Positions 1 through 6,707 are shown, numbered from the stretch's first letter. The stretch is DNA of 12,610 nucleotides from SIG701 sp045539595 (GCA_045539595.1 JAZQFQ010000065.1:1-12610); one strand, 5' to 3'. Made by a program: numbers and translations. The notes: a model not told the origin generated them from the letters alone.

Positions 1-1931
1 CCAACTGCGGCAACACCGCCTTTCGTCCGCCGATCAATGACGGTAGATACACGGATAGCTGCAGAAACGTTCGTTACGTACAGCAGATTGAGGAGTACGT
101 TGTCATCCGTGAATTTGATTGTTTTCCCAAGGAATCAGCCGAAACCGGTATAACGACAGAGGCTAACGAATGTTTCCGTATCGTTCTGTCTGAATCCGAT
201 TACGGATTGTACGGACAGACACATCGCTACGTCAAAGGGGAAGGGAGCCAAAAGGTATGGGCCTCCACAAGAGAGATTTTTGATAACCGCAACCGTCCTA
301 TCAATCTTGTGGTAGAAGCTCCATGCGTCTATGACAATTTCCTAATGACCAAGCTTGCCGACGCTCTGACGCGCAACATTGATGAGCTCACAGATAGAGT
401 TAAGCTTGCTGCTGTTGGCATGGCAGATGAAAAGGGAAGTATGCCGGAGGTTACCTTTGCACCTTGGGAGACGTCTGCTATCACCGGTGTTCAAGAGCGA
501 TGGGACGTCGAAGTACGCACGCAGGAAGTGGAGAATTCCGATAGCTACGTCCGTATCCTTTCATGGTGCACCAACTGCGGTAAGTTCGGCACGCGTCTTT
601 CTGAGAATGAACGTTCATACGGAAGCGAAGGCTGCAAGTACTGCGGTAAACGAAACAGCTATCACCAAAGGGATAAGGAGTATATTTTCCATCTCATCGA
701 TGCAGTTGAAACTGATGATGACGGCATTGTCATTCGAGTGCAGGCAATGATCCGCGACAGAGTCTTTGCAAAGCAGGTTGTGGAAGGCGAGAATCCTGTA
801 GTAGAAACGAAGGATGTACCTCAGTTCACGAATTATATCCACGTGAACAAGGAGGGAAAAGTGCGTTTTTATGATGACAACCGAAAGGAAATCACCAAGC
901 TGCAGATCCAGATCTATACCTATCATACCGATCGGCACAGAAGATTTATCTTTGAAGAAAAGTCCCTGGAGCTCTTGAAGACAAACAAATGCATCAAGCG
1001 GACCGGTTATGACCTGCTTTTAAACACGTATACGACACCCAAGTACTTTGAGTATTTGAAGGAGATCCCCAGCATGGAGATCTTTGCAAAGAGTCAGATG
1101 TTTATTCTCATCAATGACATTATGCAGAAGAATATCTCGGATCTTCCTGCTTTCATACGCGGTACAAGCAAGCAGAAGAGCTTGAAGAACCTAACTAAGC
1201 CTCAGCTTGAATCACTGCGTAATCAGTTCGTAACGCTCAAGCATTTGGATGCCTATCTGCAGTGCCTTGGCAAAGATCCGACAGCTCTTTATGAGGATTT
1301 TATGAGTCTCAGCACAACGTCTCACGAGCGCCACGTGCTTGACATCCTTCGTGTCGGGGTCCCCGGGCTTACTGTTAAGAAAATCTGCGAGTATATTCAG
1401 CGTGTGGACGATATGCAGTGCTGTGCACCGAAAGACAGCATGCAGCTCTGGGCTGACTACTTGCGAATGCTCAGAGATTCCGAGTGCGATCTGACAGATA
1501 CCAAGCTGGTCTATACCCATTCACTTAAACGCGAGCACGATAAGGTGGCGAGGAAGATGACGCAAATCAATGACGAGAAGCTCATCGCCGCCTTTGAACA
1601 AAAGGCAAGCGACAATGAGTGGTTGGAGTTTAAGGGCAGACAGCTTTCAGCAGTTGTTCCGCATCAGCTTACCGATCTGTATGAAGAAGGACGAAAGCTT
1701 TCGCACTGTGTTGGAAGTTATGCCCGCAGTGTGATCGATGGCAGCTCAGTTATCGTGTTCCTGCGAAGAAACAATAATCTTGACGTGCCGTATTGTACGG
1801 TGGAGGTAAGAGACAAAACGATCGTGCAGGTGCGTGGATGGAATAACCGCGAAGGTAGAGCTATCCCGGATATCCGTAGTTTCTTGAAGAATTGGTCCGA
1901 GGAAAAAGGACTGATTCTTGATGCAGCGTGA
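1..1931 (+). CDS. PcfJ-like protein, 5'-partial
   Basis: The reading frame is open from base 3 to the stop at 1929-1931, so the gene begins left of the window. About 642 residues are visible. The left end reads N-C-G-N, probably the second half of a Cys-x-x-Cys knuckle. A second zinc ribbon lies at about 567-647: C-T-N-C-G, then 18 residues, then C-K-Y-C-G. The C-terminus (about 1670-1860) has the PcfJ signature: an E-G-x-x-L-S-H-C-V-G-S-Y core (HCVG at 1704-1715), then S-V-I-V-F-L-R and P-Y-C-T-V-E-V. PcfJ is named from the conjugative plasmid pCF10. The family is widespread in clostridial plasmids, integrative elements and prophages, and its biochemical role is not established. It is followed after 9 bases by the gene at 1941 and is probably co-transcribed with it. 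The family call is firm; the function is unknown. Confidence 0.85.
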   Translation, partial: NCGNTAFRPPINDGRYTDSCRNVRYVQQIEEYVVIREFDCFPKESAETGITTEANECFRIVLSESDYGLYGQTHRYVKGEGSQKVWASTREIFDNRNRPINLVVEAPCVYDNFLMTKLADALTRNIDELTDRVKLAAVGMADEKGSMPEVTFAPWETSAITGVQERWDVEVRTQEVENSDSYVRILSWCTNCGKFGTRLSENERSYGSEGCKYCGKRNSYHQRDKEYIFHLIDAVETDDDGIVIRVQAMIRDRVFAKQVVEGENPVVETKDVPQFTNYIHVNKEGKVRFYDDNRKEITKLQIQIYTYHTDRHRRFIFEEKSLELLKTNKCIKRTGYDLLLNTYTTPKYFEYLKEIPSMEIFAKSQMFILINDIMQKNISDLPAFIRGTSKQKSLKNLTKPQLESLRNQFVTLKHLDAYLQCLGKDPTALYEDFMSLSTTSHERHVLDILRVGVPGLTVKKICEYIQRVDDMQCCAPKDSMQLWADYLRMLRDSECDLTDTKLVYTHSLKREHDKVARKMTQINDEKLIAAFEQKASDNEWLEFKGRQLSAVVPHQLTDLYEEGRKLSHCVGSYARSVIDGSSVIVFLRRNNNLDVPYCTVEVRDKTIVQVRGWNNREGRAIPDIRSFLKNWSEEKGLILDAA

Positions 1932-1940
1932 GGTAGCTTT

Positions 1941-2645
1941 ATGAGAAAAGAAACCGATCTCGAGGCCGTCAAGAAGGTTGCCAGAAGCTTCGTTTATCTT
2001 GACGTTCACATCAATGAAAAGGTGGGCTTTATCTGTAATCATCCGTATATTGGGCAGATTGCCACGGTAGTTAACGAAAACGGAACGCTTAAACTGAAGG
2101 ATGTACGAAATGAAAAGGATCTTGATGATATCCGGAAGAATATCCTCAAGACCATTGAGGCTGTATCAAGCTATTTGCAGTTCATCCACATTATCCGTCC
2201 GCCTTATTTGCCGGCATTTTTCAAGTTCACACAACATCTTTTAAGCGCTTACGATTACTCAACCTTTTTGGGATCCATGTGGACGATCGTTGAGTTTCCA
2301 AACGTAGACGACAACATAACCGCACCTGAGTTTGTCAAAATCTTCCGTAGAGCTGACAAAGCGTTTCTGATGGACGAAAATGAGCAGAAGCAATATTCTG
2401 CTCTACCGAAGGAGATAACGGTCTACAGAGGCATCAGAGGGCGTGGAAGTCTGAAGGCTTTATCCTGGACTACTGATATCAAACAAGCTGAATGGTTTGC
2501 AAAGCGTTGGGATAAGAACGGTAAGGTCTATTCTGCAACAGTCGACAAGGAAGACGTCCTTGCGGTATTTGCCTCAAGAGGAGAATCCGAGCTTGTCGTG
2601 GACTTTATGAAGCTTAGAAATATTAAGCTGGAAAAGGAATACTAA
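1941..2645 (+). CDS. Hypothetical protein with a putative ADP-ribosyltransferase-like C-terminal domain
   Basis: This is a 234-residue soluble protein with no signal peptide or membrane segment. ATG at 1941 follows GAGG (1930-1933) by 7 bases, and the SD overlaps the stop of the PcfJ-like gene, so the two are likely one operon. Residues 1-155 are mostly helical and unrecognised. Residues 160-220 have the order expected of the R-S-E class of ADP-ribosyltransferase folds: V-Y-R-G with R163, then S-W-T-T at 175-178, then A-E-W-F-A at 183-187, a short strand, and R-G-E-S-E-L-V-V-D with an E-x-E pair at E215/E217. In known R-S-E enzymes the Arg binds NAD, S-T-S shapes the site, and the second Glu of E-x-E is catalytic. 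This is motif matching only; a non-catalytic relative of the fold is possible. No immunity or antitoxin partner is obvious beside it. Confidence 0.6.
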   Translation: MRKETDLEAVKKVARSFVYLDVHINEKVGFICNHPYIGQIATVVNENGTLKLKDVRNEKDLDDIRKNILKTIEAVSSYLQFIHIIRPPYLPAFFKFTQHLLSAYDYSTFLGSMWTIVEFPNVDDNITAPEFVKIFRRADKAFLMDENEQKQYSALPKEITVYRGIRGRGSLKALSWTTDIKQAEWFAKRWDKNGKVYSATVDKEDVLAVFASRGESELVVDFMKLRNIKLEKEY

Positions 2646-2651
2646 AGCGAA

Positions 2652-2681
2652 AAGAAGGAGCACCGCGCGGTGCTCCTTCTT
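2652..2681. terminator. Perfect 30-bp palindrome, bidirectional terminator
   Basis: Bases 2652-2666 are the exact reverse complement of 2667-2681, a 15+15 palindrome whose G+C-rich core must form a small tetraloop. It sits between the + strand stop at 2645 and the - strand stop at 2687. On the + strand the stem is followed by TTCTTGTTTCTT; on the - strand the stem end runs into CTTCTTTTCGC. It can therefore end transcription from both convergent operons. Confidence 0.9.
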
Positions 2682-2686
2682 GTTTC

Positions 2687-2908
2687 TTATTTATCTCCGT
2701 TTAGGATCCATTCCGGATCATAACCGAACTCCATGCCAATGAGCTTAGCGAGCATAGGGGAGATGGTTTTGTTCTGCTTGGTGCCCGGGCGGCTATTGCT
2801 TGTCAGGATATAAAGGTAATTTTCTGACATACCAACACGCTTGGCAAATTCGCGCTTCGATAGTTTTTGTTCAGCAATGATTTTGTTGAGTCGTGCTTCC
2901 AGTGTCAT
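2687..2908 (-). CDS. Small Cro/C1 (XRE)-type helix-turn-helix regulator
   Basis: This 73-residue protein is essentially one DNA-binding domain. The helix-turn-helix is at about residues 16-40, with L-S-K-R-E-F-A-K-R-V-G-M-S as scaffold and first helix, then S-E-N-Y-L-Y-I-L as recognition helix. The C-terminal W-I-L-N-G-D-K resembles the W-L-L-x-G-x tail common in this family. The start codon overlaps the stop of the LuxR sensor gene by 4 bases (ATGA, 2905-2908), and AAGGGGG lies 10 bases upstream, so it is the last gene of the lipoprotein-sensor operon and probably translationally coupled. It could be an autoregulator of the operon or act elsewhere; no target is evident. It ends 5 bases from the bidirectional terminator. 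Confidence 0.85.
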   Translation of the reverse strand: MTLEARLNKIIAEQKLSKREFAKRVGMSENYLYILTSNSRPGTKQNKTISPMLAKLIGMEFGYDPEWILNGDK

Positions 2909-4578
2909 ATGTTCGAATCCCCCTTCTTATCCTGCTGCTGTTTCAATGCTGCAAAACGTAGAAGTTGTTTTCTGGAGGAAACACCGAGCTTGCCGTATAT
3001 GTTCTTGTTGTGATACTTCATGGTGTTTTCCTGAATGCCGAGAATTGCAGCAATTTCTTGCGCTGTTTTGCCTTCCAAATACAGCTCGTAAATACGCGAT
3101 TCGGTTGGCGTTAACGTTTTCAGATTGCAGATAAAGAAGTCGTAGTCCTCAAGAACGATCTTCTTCTTTTGTTCTTCGGTCAAGTGTAGGATCTCGTTCT
3201 GAGCCAGCTCGTATTCCTCAAGCGCCTTCTCGTAGGCTGCCTTTGTTCGCTGAGCTTCGTCCTCAGCGGCTTGCTTAGCTGCCTGCAGGAGCTGTAGCTG
3301 CTCCTCGTAAGCTACGTCTCTTTGCGCAAGATAATCAAAGAGGTCGTCGATCTCACGAATTTTTAACTGATCTCCGTGTTCTCCACTGCATTTTACTTGG
3401 TCTATTTTTCTGAGAATAGGAGCAACGTATTTTTTGCTCATAAACAAACAATAGGTAAGGGCAACCAGGATGACAAACAAGATAACGCCTGCCGTTTTCA
3501 TTTGTCCTTCGCGAATCTGTGCGTTGTACTGACTTTCGGTCATCATAAGCGCCACGGTAAATGTGTGGTTACCGAGCTTGATGCTTTGTGTTTTGCCGAT
3601 ACATTTTTCTGATCCAAAGTCAAACACAGTACTGTCGTTTCGCTTTAAGACCTTTACAGCTTCTGAGTTTGTTGCATTGTATCGATTGGAGTTAAATTGA
3701 CCGGAGAAGCCTTCTTGATTCTCGTCAAGAAGTGCTCCGACAAGCTGTCCAAGCTTGCTGTCGTTTGCCTTCTTCGATAACTGAAAATACAAGTCGTTTA
3801 TTTCAAAGCCACAAACACCGATGATATTATCTCTCGCATCGCGGATCGGTGTATATACGTACCGTGCTCTTTCCCAGGTATCGGGAATGTCCACGGTGGG
3901 GCTCAGAACATAGTAAGTACCTTTTGTGAATTCCGATTCGCAGGAGTCAAAGAAGTCGGTTTTCATTTCATTGCTCCATCCACTGTGGAATGTCAGATTG
4001 CCTTCCTTTGCTGTGGAAAAAGAGCCTCGATACAGGGCAATTTCATTGTTAACAGTACTCTCGGAATACAAATTGATGTATTTGAGATAAATTCCGTTGT
4101 GCAGTTGCGGGTCGGACTGACCGTTGACGGTTGTATCCAAAATATAGAATGCACCGCTGTTTGGGGCAAGCTGCATATTCAGATATACGGTGTTGTACAG
4201 TTTAAGTTGCAATGACGAAAGTGCCTCGGCGTTGTTCTTCAAATCTTCAAATGCAAGATTGTTTTCAACCAAAAAGCTTTCCAACGCTTCTTCAATCTGA
4301 TCGGAGAAGGACAGGGCATGAGCCGCAACCTTGTCATAGCCGTCCTCAATGGAGTCCGTGTAAGACAAAAGCTGGGTATCCAGTACCTCCATGATCCTTG
4401 CATTCGTTGGATTCATTACACCAAACAGGTTCAAAAGAAGTAAGATCAAAGATAGCACTAAAGCAATTGCCGAGATAATATACAGAACAAAGCGACGGCG
4501 CATAGAAACGCCTTCCGCCTTTATTTGTTTGATGATACTCGTGATATTGATTTTTTTGAGTCGTTTCATGTCCGTCAA
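2905..4578 (-). CDS. Membrane-anchored one-component regulator: Cache-like sensor plus LuxR HTH
   Basis: This is a 557-residue protein. After a basic N-terminus (R-R-R at 27-29), TM1 spans about 30-52. An extracytoplasmic region of about 55-360 has Cache-like strands (Y-V-Y-T-P-I-R-D at 240-249, I-I-G-V-C-G-F-E-I at 252-260). TM2 is about 362-380, followed by a Glu/Lys/Ala-rich coiled coil at about 415-472. A LuxR-type helix-turn-helix occupies about 487-545: L-T-P-T-E-S-R-I-Y, K-T-A-Q-E-I-A-A-I-L-G-I, N-T-M-K-Y-H-N-K-N-I-Y-G-K-L-G-V-S-S-R. There is no receiver or kinase domain, so it most likely senses a ligand outside the cell and acts directly on DNA from the membrane. The start is TTG at 4578, 5 bases from AAGGAG; ATG at 4569 would be 14 bases from that SD. 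The preceding lipoprotein gene ends 9 bases upstream, suggesting the lipoprotein supplies its ligand (inference). Confidence 0.8.
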   Translation of the reverse strand: MTDMKRLKKINITSIIKQIKAEGVSMRRRFVLYIISAIALVLSLILLLLNLFGVMNPTNARIMEVLDTQLLSYTDSIEDGYDKVAAHALSFSDQIEEALESFLVENNLAFEDLKNNAEALSSLQLKLYNTVYLNMQLAPNSGAFYILDTTVNGQSDPQLHNGIYLKYINLYSESTVNNEIALYRGSFSTAKEGNLTFHSGWSNEMKTDFFDSCESEFTKGTYYVLSPTVDIPDTWERARYVYTPIRDARDNIIGVCGFEINDLYFQLSKKANDSKLGQLVGALLDENQEGFSGQFNSNRYNATNSEAVKVLKRNDSTVFDFGSEKCIGKTQSIKLGNHTFTVALMMTESQYNAQIREGQMKTAGVILFVILVALTYCLFMSKKYVAPILRKIDQVKCSGEHGDQLKIREIDDLFDYLAQRDVAYEEQLQLLQAAKQAAEDEAQRTKAAYEKALEEYELAQNEILHLTEEQKKKIVLEDYDFFICNLKTLTPTESRIYELYLEGKTAQEIAAILGIQENTMKYHNKNIYGKLGVSSRKQLLRFAALKQQQDKKGDSNI

Positions 4579-4583
4579 TCACG

Positions 4584-4589
4584 CTCCTT
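4584..4589 (-). promoter_or_regulatory. Ribosome binding site choosing a TTG start
   Basis: AAGGAG overlaps the TAA stop of the lipoprotein gene and is followed by CGTGA and then TTG (4576-4578). Five-base spacing fits TTG. The ATG at 4567-4569 is 14 bases away, and no other SD precedes it. Confidence 0.6.
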
Positions 4590-5949
4590 ACTCGGTCGAC
4601 AGAGCCTTAAGCTCGGCGAGTGAGGCTTCGACAAGCTCGGTCAGCACCTTTTCAGGATCCTCTCCATTAGCTACTCGTTTTTCATATTGATTGTGAGCAG
4701 ATAACAAGACTGCCTTAACGTTCTTCTCAAAATTTAACTGAACTCCCGAAGCACCATCGTAGAGCGGAAGCGCATAGAAGGAATAGTCCTCAAGCATTGT
4801 ATCTACCGCCTGATAAACACTGCGGTAGCTTTCCTTTTCAATCATACTGAGGTCATCGAACAGCGCATCAAATGCTTCGGTGGTAACAGGAAGATAACCT
4901 GCGTTAGTTACAAAATCAAGGTTGTGCTCCTTCTCAGTCAGCCACTTGGCAAAGATGTATGCCGCTTGGTTCTTGCGTTCGTCATTATTCTTTACGGCAA
5001 AGAGTCCGCCGCCACGGTAGATCACACCTGAAGTATTATCCGTGAAGGTAGGATATGGAAGAGCAATCGATTCGATGGCTTCGGTTGTATTGTCTGAGTA
5101 TATCACCTCATCGGGTTGATACAAAACGTCTGCGGTAGAGCCGGTATTAGCAATGATCTCAACGGTCTTCCAACGTGCGGCGGCATAACCTTCCTCCAGG
5201 CAAATACCGCCGTAAATAGCCGTTTCAGCCAAGGGAACCCATATGGTTCTGAATGCATCATCGTCAAGGCGCAGACGTCCGTTACGGACAAGCTCGCTGC
5301 CATTGGCTTTCATGCCCACATAGGCATAGTTATAGTAGTCATTGATCTGCATAAAGTTCTGCCCGTTTGACCAATCGTAATATGTACGAGCAGCATCAAA
5401 TACACCGTCAAAGGTGTTCAAGCCATTAACGGTAACACCGGTATCGGTGCTGAAGCGATCAAACAGGGTTTTGTTAAGATAGAAGGCTTCCGTAGATTTT
5501 GCTACGGGAAGCATCAGTAAGTCTTCCTCGAAATATCCCTCGGACAGAAACTCCTTATGGAAATAGGATAATTCCTTTTTCGAGAAATAATCGTCCCAGG
5601 ACAGAAGTCGGTCCTTGCCGATCAACTCAACAACACGGGGATAGGCCGTAAAAAGATCCGGCATTGTATCGGCGCCAGGCTCTCCATTAGCCGAAGCAGA
5701 CAAAGCCTTGTCGATGGCTGAGGAGCTGGTAACCGACTCTACGTTGATGGTGATGCCTTTTTCTTTACCAACCGTTTGGTTAAATTCGTTGATAACGTCG
5801 TTTAACGGCGACTTGGTCTGGCTGCCGTAAACGTGCCACATGGTCAGTGTGACCGGATTTTCGGGACTGAGAGTCGAGCCGTTTTGTCCGCATCCGGAAA
5901 AACAGGTCATCAGGATTACAAAGCATAATAAGATTGCGATTTTTTTCAT
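4588..5949 (-). CDS. Extracellular solute-binding lipoprotein, ABC family 1
   Basis: This is a 453-residue lipoprotein. The signal peptide begins M-K-K, has a hydrophobic core and a lipobox C-F-S-G-C, so C20 is the lipidated residue and the protein is tethered outside the membrane. The mature part starts with V-T-L-T-M-W-H-V-Y-G, the usual first strand of family-1 (sugar/oligosaccharide-type) binding proteins, followed by D-V-I-N-E-F-N, P-D-L-F-T-A-Y-P, L-P-V-A-K-S-T-E-A-F-Y-L-N-K and a late A-A-Y-I-F-A-K-W-L-T-E segment, all typical in order and spacing. ATG at 5949 has AAGGTG 5 bases upstream; a GTG at 5991 would put 14 residues before the signal peptide and is rejected. No permease or ATPase gene is adjacent. 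The next gene, 9 bases on, is a membrane LuxR sensor, so the binding protein may serve signalling rather than, or besides, import. The substrate cannot be told. Confidence 0.88.
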   Translation of the reverse strand: MKKIAILLCFVILMTCFSGCGQNGSTLSPENPVTLTMWHVYGSQTKSPLNDVINEFNQTVGKEKGITINVESVTSSSAIDKALSASANGEPGADTMPDLFTAYPRVVELIGKDRLLSWDDYFSKKELSYFHKEFLSEGYFEEDLLMLPVAKSTEAFYLNKTLFDRFSTDTGVTVNGLNTFDGVFDAARTYYDWSNGQNFMQINDYYNYAYVGMKANGSELVRNGRLRLDDDAFRTIWVPLAETAIYGGICLEEGYAAARWKTVEIIANTGSTADVLYQPDEVIYSDNTTEAIESIALPYPTFTDNTSGVIYRGGGLFAVKNNDERKNQAAYIFAKWLTEKEHNLDFVTNAGYLPVTTEAFDALFDDLSMIEKESYRSVYQAVDTMLEDYSFYALPLYDGASGVQLNFEKNVKAVLLSAHNQYEKRVANGEDPEKVLTELVEASLAELKALSTE

Positions 5950-5972
5950 AGTGCCACCTTCCGATATGGGTT

Positions 5973-6023
5973 TTCCCACCCGAATTCCCACCCTTTTGAA
6001 AAATTTATTTGCCGTTCCTACCC
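5973..6023 (-). repeat. Three GGGTRGGAA direct repeats including a G-quadruplex motif
   Basis: Reading the - strand, GGGTAGGAA is at 6023-6015, GGGTGGGAA at 5993-5985 and GGGTGGGAA again at 5981-5973. The last two give GGGTGGGAATTCGGGTGGG (5993-5975), a canonical four-tract G3 motif with loops of 1, 5 and 1. It lies about 25 bases before the lipoprotein start codon in the transcribed leader. The SD region itself, CGGAAGGTGG, is a looser fourth match. These could be binding sites for a DNA- or RNA-binding protein, or a translation-controlling quadruplex. Confidence 0.7.
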
Positions 6024-6044
6024 TTTTTGGTCTTTTTGGGTAGG
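6017..6044 (-). promoter_or_regulatory. Leader hairpin CCTACCC/GGGTAGG
   Basis: A 7-bp perfect stem (6017-6023 with 6038-6044) encloses a 14-base A-rich loop on the - strand. Its GGGTAGG arm is the first G-rich repeat. The CCTACCC arm could instead pair, with one G-U wobble, with either downstream GGGTGGG copy, so alternative folds close to the ribosome site are possible. Confidence 0.45.
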
Positions 6045-6064
6045 GTCAAAAAAGCAGAAATCCT

Positions 6065-6126
6065 TATAATTATAATTGCAAGGTTATCGAAGGAGGGTAT
6101 AGATCTTGCCTTTGTCACGAAATTGA
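6065..6126 (+). promoter_or_regulatory. Possible + strand promoter box and 6-codon leader ORF
   Basis: TATAAT occurs at 6065-6070 and again at 6071-6076, with no good -35 (AGGGTC or an A-run at the right spacing). AAGGAGGG follows at 6090-6097, then, 8 bases later, TTG at 6106 and five more sense codons to TGA at 6124-6126. The stop lies immediately before the palindrome at 6127. Strong SD, tiny ORF and hairpins in series resemble an attenuator leader for the zinc-ribbon operon, but the start is TTG and the -35 is weak. Confidence 0.25.
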
Positions 6127-6202
6127 TAAAGGGGTACCCCTTTATGTAGGAGCTATGTTCCTACATAAAGAACTCTGTCAACGCGCCAACGAAACACAGA
6201 GT
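6127..6202. promoter_or_regulatory. Cluster of three inverted repeats in the leader
   Basis: The cluster has three parts. First, a perfect 18-bp palindrome TAAAGGGGTACCCCTTTA at 6127-6144. Second, a perfect 12-bp stem, 6140-6151 with 6159-6170, with a 7-base loop. Third, a 7-bp stem, 6172-6178 with 6196-6202, with a 17-base loop. The first two share 6140-6144, so they cannot both form fully. In the - strand transcript the palindrome comes after the 12-bp hairpin and is followed by TATCAATTT, a terminator-like order with the 12-bp hairpin as possible antiterminator. No known riboswitch consensus was recognised. Confidence 0.6.
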
Positions 6203-6225
6203 CCGCCCCATAAATTGTTTTTTAT

Positions 6226-6254
6226 ATTATATCACAAAATTTTGATTCAGTCAA
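6226..6254 (-). promoter_or_regulatory. Sigma-A promoter for the lipoprotein-sensor operon
   Basis: On the - strand, TTGACT (6254-6249) is separated by exactly 17 bases from TATAAT (6231-6226), with an extended -10 TG one base upstream of the -10. Transcription should start near 6219, leaving a leader of about 270 bases before the ATG at 5949. This is the best promoter match in the window. Confidence 0.8.
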
Positions 6255-6332
6255 GACTCTACCGCCTTTGTCGGAAAAATGTTTCAGATTTCTATGTGCG
6301 GAGTAATTGACCGAAAAGAAAGGAGCGAAGTT

Positions 6333-6707
6333 ATGCCAGAAAGGAAGACGGCAACCTATAAGGCGCTCGAGGACAGCGGCGGTTACCGGTTCATGTTTTA
6401 TGGTGACCTGTCCGGCGCTCACGTTTGCACCACAAAGGAAATCTATTACGGGAATACGCAAGAAGAAGCCTTACAAGCCGCTTGGCAGGCGGAAGGGAGA
6501 AAACATTTCAATCAGTGTCGCAAATGCGGCAAATGGGTCAGCCTCGCCATGTATAATGTCGACGTCTTGGAATGCGTGGAATGTGCTCCCTTTGAAACCG
6601 AAGCGAAGTTCTGCAAAAACTGCGGTGCAAAGATTAAGGAACCTACAAAACCGTGCCCGACGTGTGGCAAGCCTCTTACTTATTATGGGAAGGGGTGGAG
6701 CAAATGA
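6333..6707 (+). CDS. Multi-zinc-ribbon protein of a conserved clostridial family
   Basis: This is a 124-residue cytoplasmic protein. ATG at 6333 is 7 bases after AAAGGAG; an upstream in-frame ATG at 6279 has no SD. Residues 1-60 form a small conserved domain (A-T-Y-K-A-L-E-D, G-D-L-S-G-A-H-V-C-T-T-K, E-E-A-L-Q-A-A-W, E-G-R-K-H-F-N). A zinc ribbon follows with C62/C65 (C-R-K-C-G-K-W) and C81/C84 (C-V-E-C), then a second with C94/C97 (C-K-N-C-G) and C108/C111 (C-P-T-C-G-K). The D-L-S-G-A-x-V-C-T-T and A-M-Y-N-x-D-V-L-E-C-V-E-C-A-P stretches recall a family I have seen annotated only as zinc-ribbon proteins in Clostridia. Zinc binding is likely; the partner (protein or nucleic acid) is unknown. 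Its stop overlaps the next start by 4 bases. Confidence 0.85.
   Translation: MPERKTATYKALEDSGGYRFMFYGDLSGAHVCTTKEIYYGNTQEEALQAAWQAEGRKHFNQCRKCGKWVSLAMYNVDVLECVECAPFETEAKFCKNCGAKIKEPTKPCPTCGKPLTYYGKGWSK

Larger units (their letters stand above)
5950..6332. other. Divergent regulatory gap of 383 bases
   Basis: No gene longer than a few codons is supported here. On the - strand it holds a strong promoter (6226-6254) and a ~270-base leader with hairpins, G-rich repeats and the SD of the lipoprotein gene. On the + strand it holds two overlapping-register TATAAT boxes, a possible 6-codon leader and, at the right end, AAAGGAG at 6319-6325 serving the gene at 6333. A 12-bp AT palindrome (TTATAATTATAA) is at 6064-6075. 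Confidence 0.8.

Noticed and set aside
207..209. TTG at 207 as start of the PcfJ-like gene
   Set aside because: The frame is open to the left edge with protein-like sequence including a Cys-Gly knuckle, and no SD precedes 207.
5947..5991. GTG at 5991 as start of the lipoprotein
   Set aside because: It would place 14 residues before a complete lipoprotein signal peptide; the ATG at 5949 has a well-spaced SD. The extension is also the G-rich repeat region.
6108..6272. Nine-base direct repeat GCCTTTGTC (6108-6116 and 6264-6272) as a target-site duplication around a small inserted element
   Set aside because: The enclosed ends show no terminal inverted repeats, and the interval contains the operon promoter; a chance match is more likely.
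6279..6281. ATG at 6279 as start of the first zinc-ribbon gene
   Set aside because: There is no SD, and the ATG at 6333 has AAAGGAG at 7-base spacing and begins the conserved part of the protein.
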